DNA of 35,798 nucleotides from Lachnospiraceae bacterium (GCA_016288705.1 JAEELB010000218.1:1-35798); one strand, 5' to 3'; numbered from the stretch's first letter, positions 20,703 to 29,792 are shown. Notes: a model not told the origin generated them from the sequence alone. A program made the numbers and translations.

Positions 20703-21242
20703 ATGTCACGCATAGGTAAAATGCCGATCGCGATACCTGATAAGGTGAGCATTGACATCGCGGATGGAAACACAGTGACGGTCAAGGGCCCTAAGGGAAC
20801 TCTTTCAAGAACTCTTCCCGGGCAATTGAACATACAGCAGAAGGACGGTGAGATCGTTGTGGAGCGTCCCAACGATGAGAAGGAGAACAGATCTCTTCAC
20901 GGTCTTGCAAGGACTCTTCTGAACAACATGGTCACCGGTGTGACCACAGGTTTTGAGAAGAAACTCGAGATCAACGGAGTCGGTTACAGGGCTGCCAAGA
21001 ACGGAAAGGTTCTGAATCTGACGCTCGGATATTCACATCCCGTTGAGATGACCGATCCCGAGGGCGTCGAGACCAGTGTTGAAGGAAATGTCATCACTGT
21101 TTCCGGCATCGACAAGGAAAAGGTCGGGCAGTATGCCGCGCAGATAAGGGAGAAGCGTCCCCCCGAGCCTTATAAGGGCAAAGGGATCAAGTATTCGGAC
21201 GAGACTATCAGACGTAAGGTCGGTAAGACCGGTAAGAAGTAA
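20703..21242 (+). CDS. rplF: 50S ribosomal protein L6
   Basis: The 179-residue protein has the two repeated L6 domains: [14 protein letters not shown] at the start and, near the end, [17 protein letters not shown], the 23S rRNA-binding signature. L6 lies near the sarcin-ricin loop. TAAGGAGG precedes ATG 20703. Normal length. Confidence 0.98.
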   Translation: MSRIGKMPIAIPDKVSIDIADGNTVTVKGPKGTLSRTLPGQLNIQQKDGEIVVERPNDEKENRSLHGLARTLLNNMVTGVTTGFEKKLEINGVGYRAAKNGKVLNLTLGYSHPVEMTDPEGVETSVEGNVITVSGIDKEKVGQYAAQIREKRPPEPYKGKGIKYSDETIRRKVGKTGKK

Positions 21243-21276
21243 TAGGGCTGGGTTTTAGCCCGCATCGGAGGATGAG

Positions 21277-21645
21277 ATGATAAACAAGAAATCAAGGCAG
21301 GAAGTCCGTCTTAAGAAGCATAAGAGGATGCGCAACAGGCTGTCAGGCACGGCTGAAAAGCCCCGCATGTCCGTATTCCGCAGCAACTCGAATATGTATG
21401 TGCAGATCATAGACGACACCGTTGGGAACACGCTTGTGTCAGCATCCACGCTTGATGAGGACGTGAAGTCAAAGGTCAAACATACTGATAATATTGAGGC
21501 AGCCGGTTTCCTCGGGACGCTGGTGGCCGAGAGAGCGAAGGAAAAGGGTATCAAGACCGTGGTTTTCGACAGGAGCGGATATCTTTATCATGGAAAGATC
21601 GCTGCTTTGGCGGACGCCGCAAGAGAAGCGGGTCTTGAATTCTGA
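21277..21645 (+). CDS. rplR: 50S ribosomal protein L18
   Basis: The 122-residue protein has the [21 protein letters not shown] start and the [23 protein letters not shown] end of L18, a 5S rRNA binder with L5. CGGAGGATGAG precedes ATG 21277. Normal length. Confidence 0.98.
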   Translation: MINKKSRQEVRLKKHKRMRNRLSGTAEKPRMSVFRSNSNMYVQIIDDTVGNTLVSASTLDEDVKSKVKHTDNIEAAGFLGTLVAERAKEKGIKTVVFDRSGYLYHGKIAALADAAREAGLEF

Positions 21646-21670
21646 TAAGGGCTTAGGAGAGGATGATTTT

Positions 21671-22180
21671 ATGAGCACAATGAACATGGAACCAGGCGGA
21701 GTGGAATTAAGCGACAAGGTAGTAACCATAAAGAGGGTTACGAAGGTCGTTAAGGGTGGTCGTAACATGAGGTTTTCCGCTCTTGTGGTCGTAGGAGATC
21801 AGAACGGTCACGTGGGAGTGGGCCTTGGAAAAGCCGCCGAAATTCCCGAAGCTATCAGAAAAGGCAAGGAAGACGCCGTTAAGAACATGATCGAGGTCGC
21901 TCTGGATGACAACGCCAGTATAACCCACGATTACATCGGCAAGTTCGGCGCATCGGAGGTTCTCCTGAAGAACGCTCCCGAAGGAACCGGTATCATAGCC
22001 GGAGGTCCTGCGCGTGTGGTATGTGAGTTGGCCGGCATCAAGAATATCCGGACCAAGTCCCTTGGCTCCAACAACAAGCAGAATGTTGTGCTCGCCACTC
22101 TTAACGGACTCGGGATGATCAAAACCCCCGGTCAGGTGGCAAAGGAGCGGGGCAAAACAGTCGAAGAATTGCTCGCCTGA
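21671..22180 (+). CDS. rpsE: 30S ribosomal protein S5
   Basis: The 169-residue protein has the double-stranded-RNA-binding N-domain ([38 protein letters not shown]) and the C-domain with [22 protein letters not shown]5 influences decoding fidelity and mRNA helicase activity. ATG 21671 follows a TAGGAGAGGA site; in-frame starts inside rplR are rejected. Confidence 0.97.
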   Translation: MSTMNMEPGGVELSDKVVTIKRVTKVVKGGRNMRFSALVVVGDQNGHVGVGLGKAAEIPEAIRKGKEDAVKNMIEVALDDNASITHDYIGKFGASEVLLKNAPEGTGIIAGGPARVVCELAGIKNIRTKSLGSNNKQNVVLATLNGLGMIKTPGQVAKERGKTVEELLA

Positions 22181-22198
22181 TCACAGGAGGTGTTTATC

Positions 22199-22387
22199 AT
22201 GGCAGATAAGAAAGATAAAACTATCAAGATAATGCTGGTGAAGTCTCCCATAGGGGCCATTCCGAAGCAGAGAGCTACCATCGAAGCCATGGGTCTGAGA
22301 AAGATCCGCCAGGTTGTGGAGCTTCCCGACAACGGAGCCACCAGGGGACAGATACAGAAGGTCAATCATCTGGTTAAGGTTGTGTGA
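22199..22387 (+). CDS. rpmD: 50S ribosomal protein L30
   Basis: The 62-residue protein has [25 protein letters not shown] core and the [12 protein letters not shown] end typical of L30. AGGAGG (22185-22190) sets ATG 22199 as the start; a GTG at 22190 overlaps that site and is rejected. An 85-base gap to rplO contains two small hairpins. Confidence 0.95.
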   Translation: MADKKDKTIKIMLVKSPIGAIPKQRATIEAMGLRKIRQVVELPDNGATRGQIQKVNHLVKVV

Positions 22388-22472
22388 AGAAGCTTCGGCG
22401 AAGGTTTTGCCCGAAGAAATCCGTAACTTTGACGTAGCAGTTTCAGGAGACTGGATCTCCGGAGGAAATGGC

Positions 22473-22916
22473 ATGAATCTCAGTGAACTTAAACCCAATG
22501 CAGGGTCAAGAACAGAAAAATACCGCAAGGGACGCGGAGAGTCCTCCGGCAACGGAAAGACAGCCGGAAGAGGAGAAAAAGGTCAGAAGGCAAGGTCCGG
22601 GGGCGGCAAGAGACCCGGATTTGAAGGCGGACAGATGCCTTTGTACAGAAGGATACCCAAGAGGGGATTCAGGAACTACAATACAAAGGAGATCGTAACC
22701 GTAAATGTAAGCGAACTTGAGAGACGTTTCGAGAACGGCGACGAAGTCACCATCGAGGCTCTGCTGGAGAAGAGGGCCATCAGGAAGACCTGCGACGGAG
22801 TAAAGGTTCTCGGGAACGGCGATCTCACAAAGAAACTTACTGTCAAGGTAAATGCCTACAGCGCTGCAGCAAAGGAAAAGATTGAGAAGGCAGGCGGAAC
22901 GGCAGAGGTGATCTGA
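22473..22916 (+). CDS. rplO: 50S ribosomal protein L15
   Basis: The 147-residue protein begins [20 protein letters not shown] and has the glycine/arginine-rich [27 protein letters not shown] extension that penetrates 23S rRNA. GGAGG (22461-22465) precedes the ATG. The site could be masked: GGAGA/TCTCC (22446-22450/22456-22460) forms a hairpin whose CTCC arm can alternatively pair with the ribosome site. The stop overlaps secY (TGATG). Confidence 0.96.
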   Translation: MNLSELKPNAGSRTEKYRKGRGESSGNGKTAGRGEKGQKARSGGGKRPGFEGGQMPLYRRIPKRGFRNYNTKEIVTVNVSELERRFENGDEVTIEALLEKRAIRKTCDGVKVLGNGDLTKKLTVKVNAYSAAAKEKIEKAGGTAEVI

Positions 22917-24229
22917 TGCTGGAAACTCTCAAGAATGCATTTAAAATGAAGGATCTGAGGAACAAGATCCTCTTCACCTTGGCAATGCTGGTGGTGATCA
23001 GGCTCGCGTCCCAGATTCCCGTACCGGGCGTGAACAGGGAGTATTTTGCTCAGTGGTTTGAGGAGCAGATGGGAGATTCTTTCAGTCTCTTCAATGCCTT
23101 CACCGGCGGTTCCTTCCTGAACATGTCCATCATTGCCCTGAACATTACCCCTTACATCACATCTTCCATTATCATAGAGCTTCTTACCATAGCGATCCCG
23201 AAGCTGGAAGAGATGCAGCGTGAGGGAGCGGAGGGCAGAAAGGTCCTTGTGGCCATCACCAGATATCTGACGGTTGCTCTCGCGCTTATCGAATCCACGG
23301 CCATGTCCATCGGATTCTGGAGGAGCAATCTGATCGAGGACAAGAACGCATTGTCCATCATCCTGATAATAACGGCTCTTACCGCAGGAAGCGCATTCCT
23401 GATGTGGATCGGCGAAGAGATAACGGAAAAGGGAGTCGGAAACGGCATTTCCATAGTCCTTACCATCAACATCATCTCCAGGCTTCCCCAGGATCTTACG
23501 AGCCTGTTTAATCAGTTCGTGGCAGGAAAGTCCATCGCCAGAGGCGTTGTGGCGGCCATCATCATCATCGCAGTCATACTGGCTGTGGTGGTACTGACGA
23601 TCATCCTGAACGACGGCGTTCGCCGGATTCCGGTCCAGTACGCCAATAAAATGGCCGGACGCAGGATGATGGGCGGAGCCCAGTCCAATATCCCCCTGAG
23701 GGTGAACACAGGCGGCGTCATACCCGTGATCTTCGCCTCATCCATCATGGAATTCCCTGTTATCATCAGCAATTTTGCAAATTATAACGGGACCGGGGTA
23801 TGGTCGGAGGTGCTTAAGTATCTCTCCACAAATAACTGGTGTGATCCTGCGAGACCGCAGTACACCATCGGCATGCTGGTCTACATCCTGCTGGTGATCT
23901 TCTTCGCTTATTTCTATACATCCATCACCTTCAACCCCATAGAGATAGCGGAGAACATGAAGAAGCAGGGAGGCTTTGTCCCGGGTATCAGGCCCGGCAG
24001 ACCTACCGCCGATTATCTTCAGAACATACTCAATTACATCGTTTTCATCGGGGCTGTGGGACTGACCATTATCTGCATCATCCCCTACATATTTAACGGC
24101 ATCTTCGGAGCCAATGTTTCGTTCGGAGGAACGAGCCTGATCATCGTGGTGAGCGTTGTGCTCGAAACCCTGAATCAGATAGAATCTCAGATGCTCGTCA
24201 GAAATTATAAGGGATTCCTGAACGAGTGA
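22916..24229 (+). CDS. secY: Protein translocase subunit SecY
   Basis: The 437-residue protein has ten predicted membrane helices and forms the SecYEG channel. Diagnostic blocks are RLASQIPVPGVN in the first helix/plug region, NITPYITSSIIIELL, GIGNGIS-type (GVGNGISIVL), the VVVLTIILNDGVRRIPVQYA loop, and the C-terminal ESQMLVRNYKGFLN. It is translationally coupled to rplO by TGATG, with GAGGTGATC as the ribosome site. Its place at the end of the spc cluster before adk is standard. Confidence 0.98.
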   Translation: MLETLKNAFKMKDLRNKILFTLAMLVVIRLASQIPVPGVNREYFAQWFEEQMGDSFSLFNAFTGGSFLNMSIIALNITPYITSSIIIELLTIAIPKLEEMQREGAEGRKVLVAITRYLTVALALIESTAMSIGFWRSNLIEDKNALSIILIITALTAGSAFLMWIGEEITEKGVGNGISIVLTINIISRLPQDLTSLFNQFVAGKSIARGVVAAIIIIAVILAVVVLTIILNDGVRRIPVQYANKMAGRRMMGGAQSNIPLRVNTGGVIPVIFASSIMEFPVIISNFANYNGTGVWSEVLKYLSTNNWCDPARPQYTIGMLVYILLVIFFAYFYTSITFNPIEIAENMKKQGGFVPGIRPGRPTADYLQNILNYIVFIGAVGLTIICIIPYIFNGIFGANVSFGGTSLIIVVSVVLETLNQIESQMLVRNYKGFLNE

Positions 24230-24258
24230 TTCAAAACAAACGCATGTTATGAAAACCG

Positions 24259-24284
24259 GCGGAGCGGGCAAAAGCCTGCTCCGC
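24259..24284 (+). terminator. GC-rich hairpin after secY, weak terminator or processing site
   Basis: An 11-bp stem with one G-T pair (24259-24269 with 24274-24284) closes an AAAA loop. It is followed only by TTCTCATGACTT, so the U-tract is poor. It may cause partial termination or stabilise the upstream mRNA while letting adk-map-infA be read through. No clear promoter is visible between it and adk. Confidence 0.5.
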
Positions 24285-24371
24285 TTCTCATGACTTATGG
24301 TATAGGCTGGTGTTGTGGACTGCCGGGAGGCCGTGAATGAAGGCCTGTTCCCGGAAACGGAGGAAACAGGA

Positions 24372-25013
24372 ATGGTCATTATTATGCTTGGAGCGCCCGG
24401 AGCGGGCAAGGGTACTCAGGCGGAGAGGATCTGCGCGGAGTATTCACTGCCTCATATTTCCACCGGAGACATTTTCCGGGCCAATATCAAAGGAAATACC
24501 GAACTGGGAAAGGAAGCCAAGTCCTACATGGACAGGGGGGAGCTGGTTCCTGACGAGCTCACCGTAAGGATACTGAAGGACAGGGTATCCCAGGATGACT
24601 GCGCCAAGGGCTATGTCCTCGACGGATTCCCCAGGACCATTCCCCAGGCGGAGGCTCTCGACGAGATGCTGAAGTCTTCCGGTATAGCTGCCGATCACGC
24701 CATAGATGTGGAAGTTCCGGATGAGAATATCATCAGGAGGATGGGCGGCAGGAGAAGCTGCCCCTCTTGCGGCAGGATCTACCATATAGAATACGCAAAG
24801 CCCGCAAAGGAGGGTATCTGCGATAATTGCGGAACGGCTCTCGTCATCAGGGATGACGACAGGGACGAGACTGTGAGGAACAGGCTCAGCGTGTATCACG
24901 AACAGACCCAGCCCCTCATCGAGTATTATAAGAAGAGCGGGATACTGGAGGAGGTCGACGGGACCCAGTCTCCCGACAGCGTGTTTGAAGCCGTGAAGAA
25001 GATCCTGGGTTGA
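24372..25013 (+). CDS. adk: Adenylate kinase, zinc-binding
   Basis: The 213-residue enzyme converts ATP + AMP to 2 ADP. It has the P-loop GAPGAGKGTQ (7-16), the AMP-site STGDIFR (30-36), and a LID domain with four cysteines (C130, C133, C150, C153) expected to bind zinc, as in Gram-positive Adk. The start is ATG 24372 with ACGGAGG 8 bases upstream; an earlier in-frame GTG (24315) would add an unconserved stretch. It lies in the conserved secY-adk-map-infA order. Confidence 0.97.
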   Translation: MVIIMLGAPGAGKGTQAERICAEYSLPHISTGDIFRANIKGNTELGKEAKSYMDRGELVPDELTVRILKDRVSQDDCAKGYVLDGFPRTIPQAEALDEMLKSSGIAADHAIDVEVPDENIIRRMGGRRSCPSCGRIYHIEYAKPAKEGICDNCGTALVIRDDDRDETVRNRLSVYHEQTQPLIEYYKKSGILEEVDGTQSPDSVFEAVKKILG

Positions 25014-25017
25014 TCCT

Positions 25018-25785
25018 TTGGCTGTTCTGATAAAGACCGAAGAAGAGATATCCCTCATGAGGACGGCCTGCAGGAATCTGGCCGTGCTGCATGAAGAGTT
25101 AAAGGAATTTGTGAGACCCGGGGTGAGCACTCTGGAGATCGACAGAAAAGGCGAAGAGCTCATAAGGAAAATGGGCTGCGAGCCGAATTTCAAGGGCTAC
25201 GACGGATACCCGGCCACGGTGTGCGTGTCCGTAAACGACGAGGTTGTGCACGGTATCCCTTCCAAAGATAAAGTTATACGGGAAGGAGACATCGTAAGTC
25301 TCGACACCGGCATGATCTACAAAGGCTGGCACTCGGACGGCGCAAGGACCTGGGGCGCCGGAAAGGTGTCGGAGGAAGCCGAAAGGCTTATGCAGATCAC
25401 TGAGGAATGTTTTTTTAAGGGCCTGGAGAAAGCTTATGCCGGCTCGTTCCTCTACGAGATATCGGAGAGCATAGGCGAGTGGGCCGAATCCCACGGGTAC
25501 GGAGTGGTAAGGGATCTGGTGGGACACGGTATCGGCATGAAGCTCCACGAGGATCCGGATGTATATAATTTTTCCCAGGAATCCTCGGGACTCAGGCTTC
25601 AGCCCGGAATGACGCTGGCGATCGAGCCTATGATCACCTGCGGCTCGGGGGATGTGATCTGGGACAGGGAAGACGGCTGGACAGTGAGGACCAAAGACAA
25701 TAGTCTCTGTTCGCATTATGAAAATACAGTTCTGATAACTGAAGAGGGACCGGAGATACTCACCCGGCAGGAAGGAAACAAGTGA
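25018..25785 (+). CDS. map: Methionine aminopeptidase, type I
   Basis: The 255-residue enzyme removes N-terminal Met. All metal and catalytic residues of the E. coli enzyme have counterparts: H78, D96, D107, H170, H177, E203 and E235, in the blocks VVHGIPS, LDTG, HSDGAR, GHGIG, LHEDP, IEPM and HYENTV. The start is TTG 25018, 4 bases after the adk stop, and gives the usual [13 protein letters not shown] beginning; an ATG at 25057 would remove conserved residues. The ribosome site is weak, suggesting coupling to adk. Confidence 0.95.
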   Translation: MAVLIKTEEEISLMRTACRNLAVLHEELKEFVRPGVSTLEIDRKGEELIRKMGCEPNFKGYDGYPATVCVSVNDEVVHGIPSKDKVIREGDIVSLDTGMIYKGWHSDGARTWGAGKVSEEAERLMQITEECFFKGLEKAYAGSFLYEISESIGEWAESHGYGVVRDLVGHGIGMKLHEDPDVYNFSQESSGLRLQPGMTLAIEPMITCGSGDVIWDREDGWTVRTKDNSLCSHYENTVLITEEGPEILTRQEGNK

Positions 25786-25786
25786 T

Positions 25787-26005
25787 ATGAGCAAGGCGGA
25801 CGTTATTGAGATCGAGGGAACGGTGACGGAGAAGCTTCCCAACACCATGTTTAAGGTTCAGCTCGAGAACGGACACGAGGTTCTGGCCCACATCAGCGGA
25901 AAGCTGAGACAGAACTTCATAAAGATACTCCCCGGGGACAAGGTGACTCTTGAACTGTCGCCCTATGACCTCACAAAGGGAAGGATCATATGGAGAGATA
26001 AATAA
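25787..26005 (+). CDS. infA: Translation initiation factor IF-1
   Basis: The 72-residue OB-fold protein contains [30 protein letters not shown] and ends KGRIIWRDK, matching IF-1, which occupies the ribosomal A site during initiation. ATG 25787 comes one base after the map stop. The short KOW-domain RNA-binding gene often found between map and infA in Firmicutes is not present. Confidence 0.98.
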   Translation: MSKADVIEIEGTVTEKLPNTMFKVQLENGHEVLAHISGKLRQNFIKILPGDKVTLELSPYDLTKGRIIWRDK

Positions 26006-26009
26006 GGCC

Positions 26010-26038
26010 TTGCATTATCTTGATTATAGTGATAAAAT
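26010..26038 (+). promoter_or_regulatory. Promoter of the alpha operon (rpmJ-rpsM-rpsK-rpsD-rpoA-rplQ)
   Basis: TTGCAT (26010-26015), a 17-base spacer and TAAAAT (26033-26038) with TG at 26030-26031 form an extended -10 promoter 5 bases after infA. It resembles the S10 promoter, which shares the same TTGCAT -35 and 17-base spacing. Transcripts would start near 26045, about 90 bases before rpmJ. This gives RNA polymerase alpha a promoter separate from the long S10/spc transcript. Confidence 0.7.
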
Positions 26039-26136
26039 AATTTCCGCACGTTTTTGGGGCTGAAGTACGGCCACAGCGTGCATCATCTGCGGGACCTGTT
26101 GATCCCGCGCGGATTAACCGGGAAAGGAGGAGAGAG

Positions 26137-26250
26137 ATGAAAGTCAGATCATCCGTGAAACCGATGTGCGAAAAGTGCAAGGTTATCCGCAGAAAAGGCA
26201 AGATCAGGATCATCTGCGTGAATCCAAAGCACAAGCAGGTTCAGGGTTAA
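26137..26250 (+). CDS. rpmJ: 50S ribosomal protein L36, zinc-binding
   Basis: A short ORF reads as a 37-residue protein starting [15 protein letters not shown] and ending NPKHKQVQG. The zinc ligands C11, C14, C27 and H32 are all present, so this is the C+ form. A strong AAAGGAGGAG site precedes the ATG. It fills the usual place between infA and rpsM. Confidence 0.96.
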   Translation: MKVRSSVKPMCEKCKVIRRKGKIRIICVNPKHKQVQG

Positions 26251-26307
26251 TCCGTTTATGGATTGTCCTTGATACCTTCGGAAACTTTCACAAACGGAGG
26301 AAAGCGA

Positions 26308-26343
26308 GGCGAAAGATGCTTCGCCGGAGCAAAGTAGCGCTCC
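26308..26343 (+). promoter_or_regulatory. Two adjacent hairpins before rpsM
   Basis: The 126-base gap between rpmJ and rpsM holds GGCGAA/TTCGCC (26308-26313/26320-26325) and, directly adjoining, GGAGC/GCTCC (26326-26330/26339-26343). There is no U-tract, so termination is unlikely. They could stack into one structure upstream of the rpsM ribosome site. S4 represses the alpha operon at this point in E. coli, but I do not recognise that pseudoknot here. Confidence 0.4.
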
Positions 26344-26376
26344 CTATCAGGGTGCAGTAAGAGCAGGAGGAGAATA

Positions 26377-26745
26377 ATGGCGCGTATAGCCGGAATAGAT
26401 CTGCCGAGGGATAAGAGGATCGAGATAGGTCTTACCTATATCTATGGCATCGGCAGGACAAGATCCAACAAGATCCTTGAAGCAGCGTCCGTTTCACCGG
26501 ACACAAGAGTCAGAGATCTGACCGATGACGAGGTCAGAAAGATCTCTGAGATCATCGACAAAGATTATATGGTGGAAGGAGATCTCCGCAGAGATACCAT
26601 GATGAATATCAAGCGTCTCGAAGAGATCGGATGCTACAGAGGCATCCGCCACAGAAAGGGACTTCCCGTTCGCGGACAGAAGACAAAGACCAACGCCCGC
26701 ACCAGAAAGGGACCCAGGAAGACCATAGCCAACAAGAAGAAGTGA
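26377..26745 (+). CDS. rpsM: 30S ribosomal protein S13
   Basis: The 122-residue protein begins [19 protein letters not shown] and ends with the [26 protein letters not shown] basic tail that contacts P-site tRNA. GGAGGAG precedes ATG 26377. Normal length and position. Confidence 0.98.
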   Translation: MARIAGIDLPRDKRIEIGLTYIYGIGRTRSNKILEAASVSPDTRVRDLTDDEVRKISEIIDKDYMVEGDLRRDTMMNIKRLEEIGCYRGIRHRKGLPVRGQKTKTNARTRKGPRKTIANKKK

Positions 26746-26772
26746 TCTGAATAGAAGAAAGGAAGGAATCAT

Positions 26773-27171
26773 ATGCCAAAGCAGGCATCAGCAAAGCGCG
26801 GAACCAGAAGACGCGTAAAGAAGAATATAGAAAGGGGCCAGGCTCACATCCAGAGCTCCTTCAACAATACCATCGTGACACTTACAGACACTCAGGGCAA
26901 CGCTATTTCCTGGGCAAGCACCGGTGGCCTCGGCTTCAAGGGATCCAGAAAGTCCACTCCCTACGCCGCTCAGATGGCCTCGGAGACAGCCGTGAAGGCT
27001 GCCCTCATCCACGGGCTCAAGTATGTGGATGTGTATGTAAAGGGACCCGGTTCGGGAAGGGAAGCGGCTATCCGCGCACTTCAGACCAACGGACTTCAGG
27101 TCACCAGCATTACGGATGTTACACCCGTCCCTCACAACGGGTGCAGGCCGCCCAAGAGACGCCGCGTATAA
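26773..27171 (+). CDS. rpsK: 30S ribosomal protein S11
   Basis: The 132-residue protein contains [27 protein letters not shown] and the end [17 protein letters not shown], all S11 hallmarks on the 30S platform. AAAGGAAGG precedes ATG 26773. A 130-base gap follows. Confidence 0.98.
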   Translation: MPKQASAKRGTRRRVKKNIERGQAHIQSSFNNTIVTLTDTQGNAISWASTGGLGFKGSRKSTPYAAQMASETAVKAALIHGLKYVDVYVKGPGSGREAAIRALQTNGLQVTSITDVTPVPHNGCRPPKRRRV

Positions 27172-27257
27172 TGAGGACCGGGGCCGGATCCCGGATGCGG
27201 ATACGGACCCTTATCGTCATTACGGAAGCGGAAGTCCCGGGGTACAAGTTGGATGAA

Positions 27258-27271
27258 GGCCCTTCGGGGTC
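27258..27271 (+). promoter_or_regulatory. cUUCGg tetraloop hairpin before rpsD
   Basis: GGCCC (27258-27262) pairs with GGGTC (27267-27271) across a TTCG tetraloop, a very stable RNA motif, 30 bases before the rpsD start. The rest of the 130-base rpsK-rpsD gap is GC-rich, with GGCCGGATCC-like self-complementary blocks near 27182. It could be a binding or stability element for the rpsD mRNA; no terminator T-run follows. Confidence 0.45.
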
Positions 27272-27301
27272 GTAAACAACATTACAGAAAGGAAGAGATA
27301 A

Positions 27302-27895
27302 ATGGCAGTAGACAAGACACCGGTACTCAAGAGGTGCAGATCCCTTGACCTGGATCCCACATTTCTTGGGTACGACAAGAAATCAACCCGTTCCTCCATT
27401 CGTTCCAACAGGAAGATGTCCGAGTATGGAATGCAGATGAGGGAAAAGCAGAAGGCCAAGTTCATTTACGGAGTGCTGGAGAAGCCCTTCAGGAATTATT
27501 ACGAAAAGGCTGCCCGCATGAAGGGAATGACCGGTGAGAACCTTATGGTCATGCTCGAGTCGAGACTGGACAACGTGATCTTCAGGCTCGGTTTCGCAAG
27601 GACCAGAAGAGAGGCCAGACAGGTGGTCGGACACAGGCATGTGCTCGTGAACGGCAAGACAGTGAACATACCTTCTTTCAGAGTAAAGGTGGGCGACGTC
27701 GTGGAGCTTTCCGAAAAGGCAAAGAGCCTCGGCAGGTATAAGGAAGTTCTTGAGATCACTGACGGCAGGCTTGTACCCGAGTGGCTCAGTGTTGATCACG
27801 ACAATTTCAAAGGGACTGTGGACAGTATGCCTACAAGAGATCAGATAGACGTTCCCGTGAATGAGATGCTTATAGTCGAGCTTTATTCTAAGTGA
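27302..27895 (+). CDS. rpsD: 30S ribosomal protein S4
   Basis: The 197-residue protein has an N-domain without the zinc-cysteine cluster (only one Cys, in KRCRSL), then MLESRLDNVIFRLGFARTRREARQ and GHRHVLVNGKTVNIPS, the S4 RNA-binding domain. S4 starts 30S assembly and is the alpha-operon repressor in E. coli. Its location between rpsK and rpoA differs from Bacillus subtilis, where rpsD is elsewhere. AAAGGAAGAG precedes ATG 27302. Confidence 0.97.
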   Translation: MAVDKTPVLKRCRSLDLDPTFLGYDKKSTRSSIRSNRKMSEYGMQMREKQKAKFIYGVLEKPFRNYYEKAARMKGMTGENLMVMLESRLDNVIFRLGFARTRREARQVVGHRHVLVNGKTVNIPSFRVKVGDVVELSEKAKSLGRYKEVLEITDGRLVPEWLSVDHDNFKGTVDSMPTRDQIDVPVNEMLIVELYSK

Positions 27896-27941
27896 TGACG
27901 GGGTAAGCCCTGCGGTGCAAGGCTTTTCCGCTCAGGCAACC

Positions 27942-27960
27942 GTCCTGATCATCTCAGGAC
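27942..27960 (+). promoter_or_regulatory. Perfect 7-bp hairpin before rpoA
   Basis: GTCCTGA (27942-27948) pairs perfectly with TCAGGAC (27954-27960) around a TCATC loop in the 93-base rpsD-rpoA gap. No U-tract follows. It could tune rpoA expression relative to the ribosomal genes, for example through mRNA processing or stability. Confidence 0.45.
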
Positions 27961-27988
27961 ATGGACAGTTTGACAAGGAGGGTACACA

Positions 27989-28981
27989 GTGCAAGATTTT
28001 GTTAGACCTGTCATAAAAATGGAAGAGTCCTCAGAGGATGGCAGATACGCAAGATTTGTGGTCGAGCCTCTTCAGAGAGGATATGGAATAACTCTCGGCA
28101 ATTCACTTCGCCGGATAATGCTTTCATCACTTCCCGGCAGTGCTGTAAGTCAGATCAAGATCAACGGCGTGCTTCACGAGTTCAGCACCATCGAGGGCGT
28201 GAAGGAAGACGTCACCGAGATCGTGATGAACGTGAAGAGCATTGCCATAAAGAATAACAGCATTGACGATGCTCCCAAGATCGGAACCATCAATTTTGAT
28301 CACGAGGGCGTTGTGCATGCGTCGGATATTCAGATCGACGGCGATATCGAGATTATGAATCCCGATCAGGTCATTGCCACCCTTTCCGGGAAGAAGGCAA
28401 GTCTTGATATGGAACTGACCGTCACCAACGGAAGGGGTTATGTCAGTGCAGACAGGAATAAGGCTGATTCCCAGTCCATCGGTGTGATAGCGGTGGATTC
28501 CATCTATACTCCCGTTGACCGCGTGAACGTGACCATCGAGAACACCCGTGTGGGACAGCAGACGGATTACGACAAGCTGACCCTGGATGTGACCACCAAT
28601 GGCACCATTTCACCTTCAGAGGCGTTGAGCCTGTCGGCAGGCGTGCTTTCGGATCATCTGGATCTGTTCATCAATCTGTCGGATACGGCAAAGGCAAATG
28701 ATCCTTCCATAGCCGGAGGGATGTCCGAAAGTCAGGATGACGCCCCTGAGACGAGCATCGACGAGCTGGATCTCTCGGTCCGTTCTTTTAACTGCCTTAA
28801 GAGAGCCGGCATCAATACAGTAGCACAGCTTTGTGAGAAGACCCGCGAGGATATGATGAGGGTCAGGAATCTCGGACAGAAATCCCTTGAAGAAGTCATC
28901 GCAAAGCTCGATAACATGGGGCTTTCTCTTCGTCCGAGCCTTGAGAGTCCTGAAGATTTGAGTGACGGCGAGGCTGATTGA
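27989..28981 (+). CDS. rpoA: DNA-directed RNA polymerase alpha subunit
   Basis: The 330-residue protein has the N-terminal dimerisation domain ([25 protein letters not shown] near residues 28-52) and a C-terminal domain (~255-320; [33 protein letters not shown]) that binds UP elements and activators. The two are joined by an acidic linker. Start GTG 27989 has AAGGAGGG 7 bases upstream. Position in the alpha operon is standard. Confidence 0.97.
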   Translation: MQDFVRPVIKMEESSEDGRYARFVVEPLQRGYGITLGNSLRRIMLSSLPGSAVSQIKINGVLHEFSTIEGVKEDVTEIVMNVKSIAIKNNSIDDAPKIGTINFDHEGVVHASDIQIDGDIEIMNPDQVIATLSGKKASLDMELTVTNGRGYVSADRNKADSQSIGVIAVDSIYTPVDRVNVTIENTRVGQQTDYDKLTLDVTTNGTISPSEALSLSAGVLSDHLDLFINLSDTAKANDPSIAGGMSESQDDAPETSIDELDLSVRSFNCLKRAGINTVAQLCEKTREDMMRVRNLGQKSLEEVIAKLDNMGLSLRPSLESPEDLSDGEAD

Positions 28982-29005
28982 GCCTGGCCCGGAGGAGATA
29001 AGGAA

Positions 29006-29611
29006 ATGGCACAGTACAGAAAATTAGGAAAGAGTTCAGCTCTCAGAAAACAGCTGATCAGGTCGCAGGCTACTGCCCTGATCCATAACGGAAGGATCAT
29101 TACCACCGAGGCCAGAGCCAAGGAAGTGATAAAGGTCGTGGACCCGCTCATTGCCCTTGCCGCAAAGGAAAAGGACAATTTTGAGACCGTGAAGGTCACA
29201 TCAAAGGTCGTCCGCCGCGACAAGGACGGCAGAAGGATCCGCAGGATCGTGGACAGGGACGACACCACCAAGGTGCTCTCCGAGGATGTCAGGGACAAGG
29301 ACGGGAAGCTCATCAGGATGGAAAACGGAAAGAACGTTGAGATCTATGATGAGGAGGAGAAGGAGATCAAGAAGGATCTGCCCTCCAGGATGAACGCCCG
29401 CAGGAAGATCGAGAGCGTCCTCTACCCGGTGGTTGAGAAAGGCAAGGGCCCCGGAGCAAAGAAGGCTACGAAGAGGGTCAATCTCGTGGATAAGCTCTTT
29501 GACGAGTATGGTCCCAAGTATGCGGACAGAAAAGGCGGTTACACCAGGATCATCAAGATAGGGCCCAGAAAGGGCGATGCGGCCATGGAGGTCGTGCTGG
29601 AACTCGTCTGA
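29006..29611 (+). CDS. rplQ: 50S ribosomal protein L17 with a large internal insertion
   Basis: The 201-residue protein begins and ends like L17 ([54 protein letters not shown]), but ordinary L17 is about 115-130 residues. The extra ~70 residues (about 57-125) are strongly charged ([19 protein letters not shown], then [20 protein letters not shown]). They split the protein between the second and third helix regions. I recall enlarged L17 in Lachnospiraceae, so this is probably a lineage trait. The reading frame is intact with GGAGGAG upstream. Confidence 0.95.
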   Translation: MAQYRKLGKSSALRKQLIRSQATALIHNGRIITTEARAKEVIKVVDPLIALAAKEKDNFETVKVTSKVVRRDKDGRRIRRIVDRDDTTKVLSEDVRDKDGKLIRMENGKNVEIYDEEEKEIKKDLPSRMNARRKIESVLYPVVEKGKGPGAKKATKRVNLVDKLFDEYGPKYADRKGGYTRIIKIGPRKGDAAMEVVLELV

Positions 29612-29647
29612 GGGGTCCGGTAACCTGATATAGTGTAAGTAAACTGT

Positions 29648-29674
29648 GCGGCCCGGGGTTTATCTCCGGGCCGC
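29648..29674 (+). terminator. GC-rich hairpin after rplQ without U-tract
   Basis: A perfect 9-bp stem (29648-29656 with 29666-29674) closes a 9-base loop 36 bases after rplQ. No T-run follows, so it may be a weak or factor-dependent terminator, or a 3' stabiliser that ends the alpha-operon message. Confidence 0.5.
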
Positions 29675-29691
29675 GCGTGGTATGGCAGCGA

Positions 29692-29769
29692 ACAGGGGGT
29701 TTACCCCTGTCCCATGGGCAGCAGCCGGCGGGGATCCCCCCTGTCACATCGTAGCAGCCGGCGGGGCTG
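29692..29769. repeat. Hairpin plus imperfect 33-bp direct repeat upstream of ecfA1
   Basis: ACAGGGG/CCCCTGT (29692-29698/29704-29710) forms a 7-bp hairpin. The block CCCCTGT...AGCAGCCGGCGGGG then occurs twice, with the 14-base core AGCAGCCGGCGGGG at 29720-29733 and 29753-29766. The region is open in one frame, but its peptide is Ala/Gly/Pro-rich and unlike any EcfA N-terminus. It is treated as noncoding. Confidence 0.65.
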
Positions 29770-29792
29770 CGTACGGAAACCTGAAAGCGCGT

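Noticed and set aside
29646..29792. N-terminal extension of EcfA1 from the upstream in-frame ATG
   Set aside because: The extra residues come from GC-rich repeats and hairpins, are unlike EcfA proteins, and homology starts at ATG 29793.
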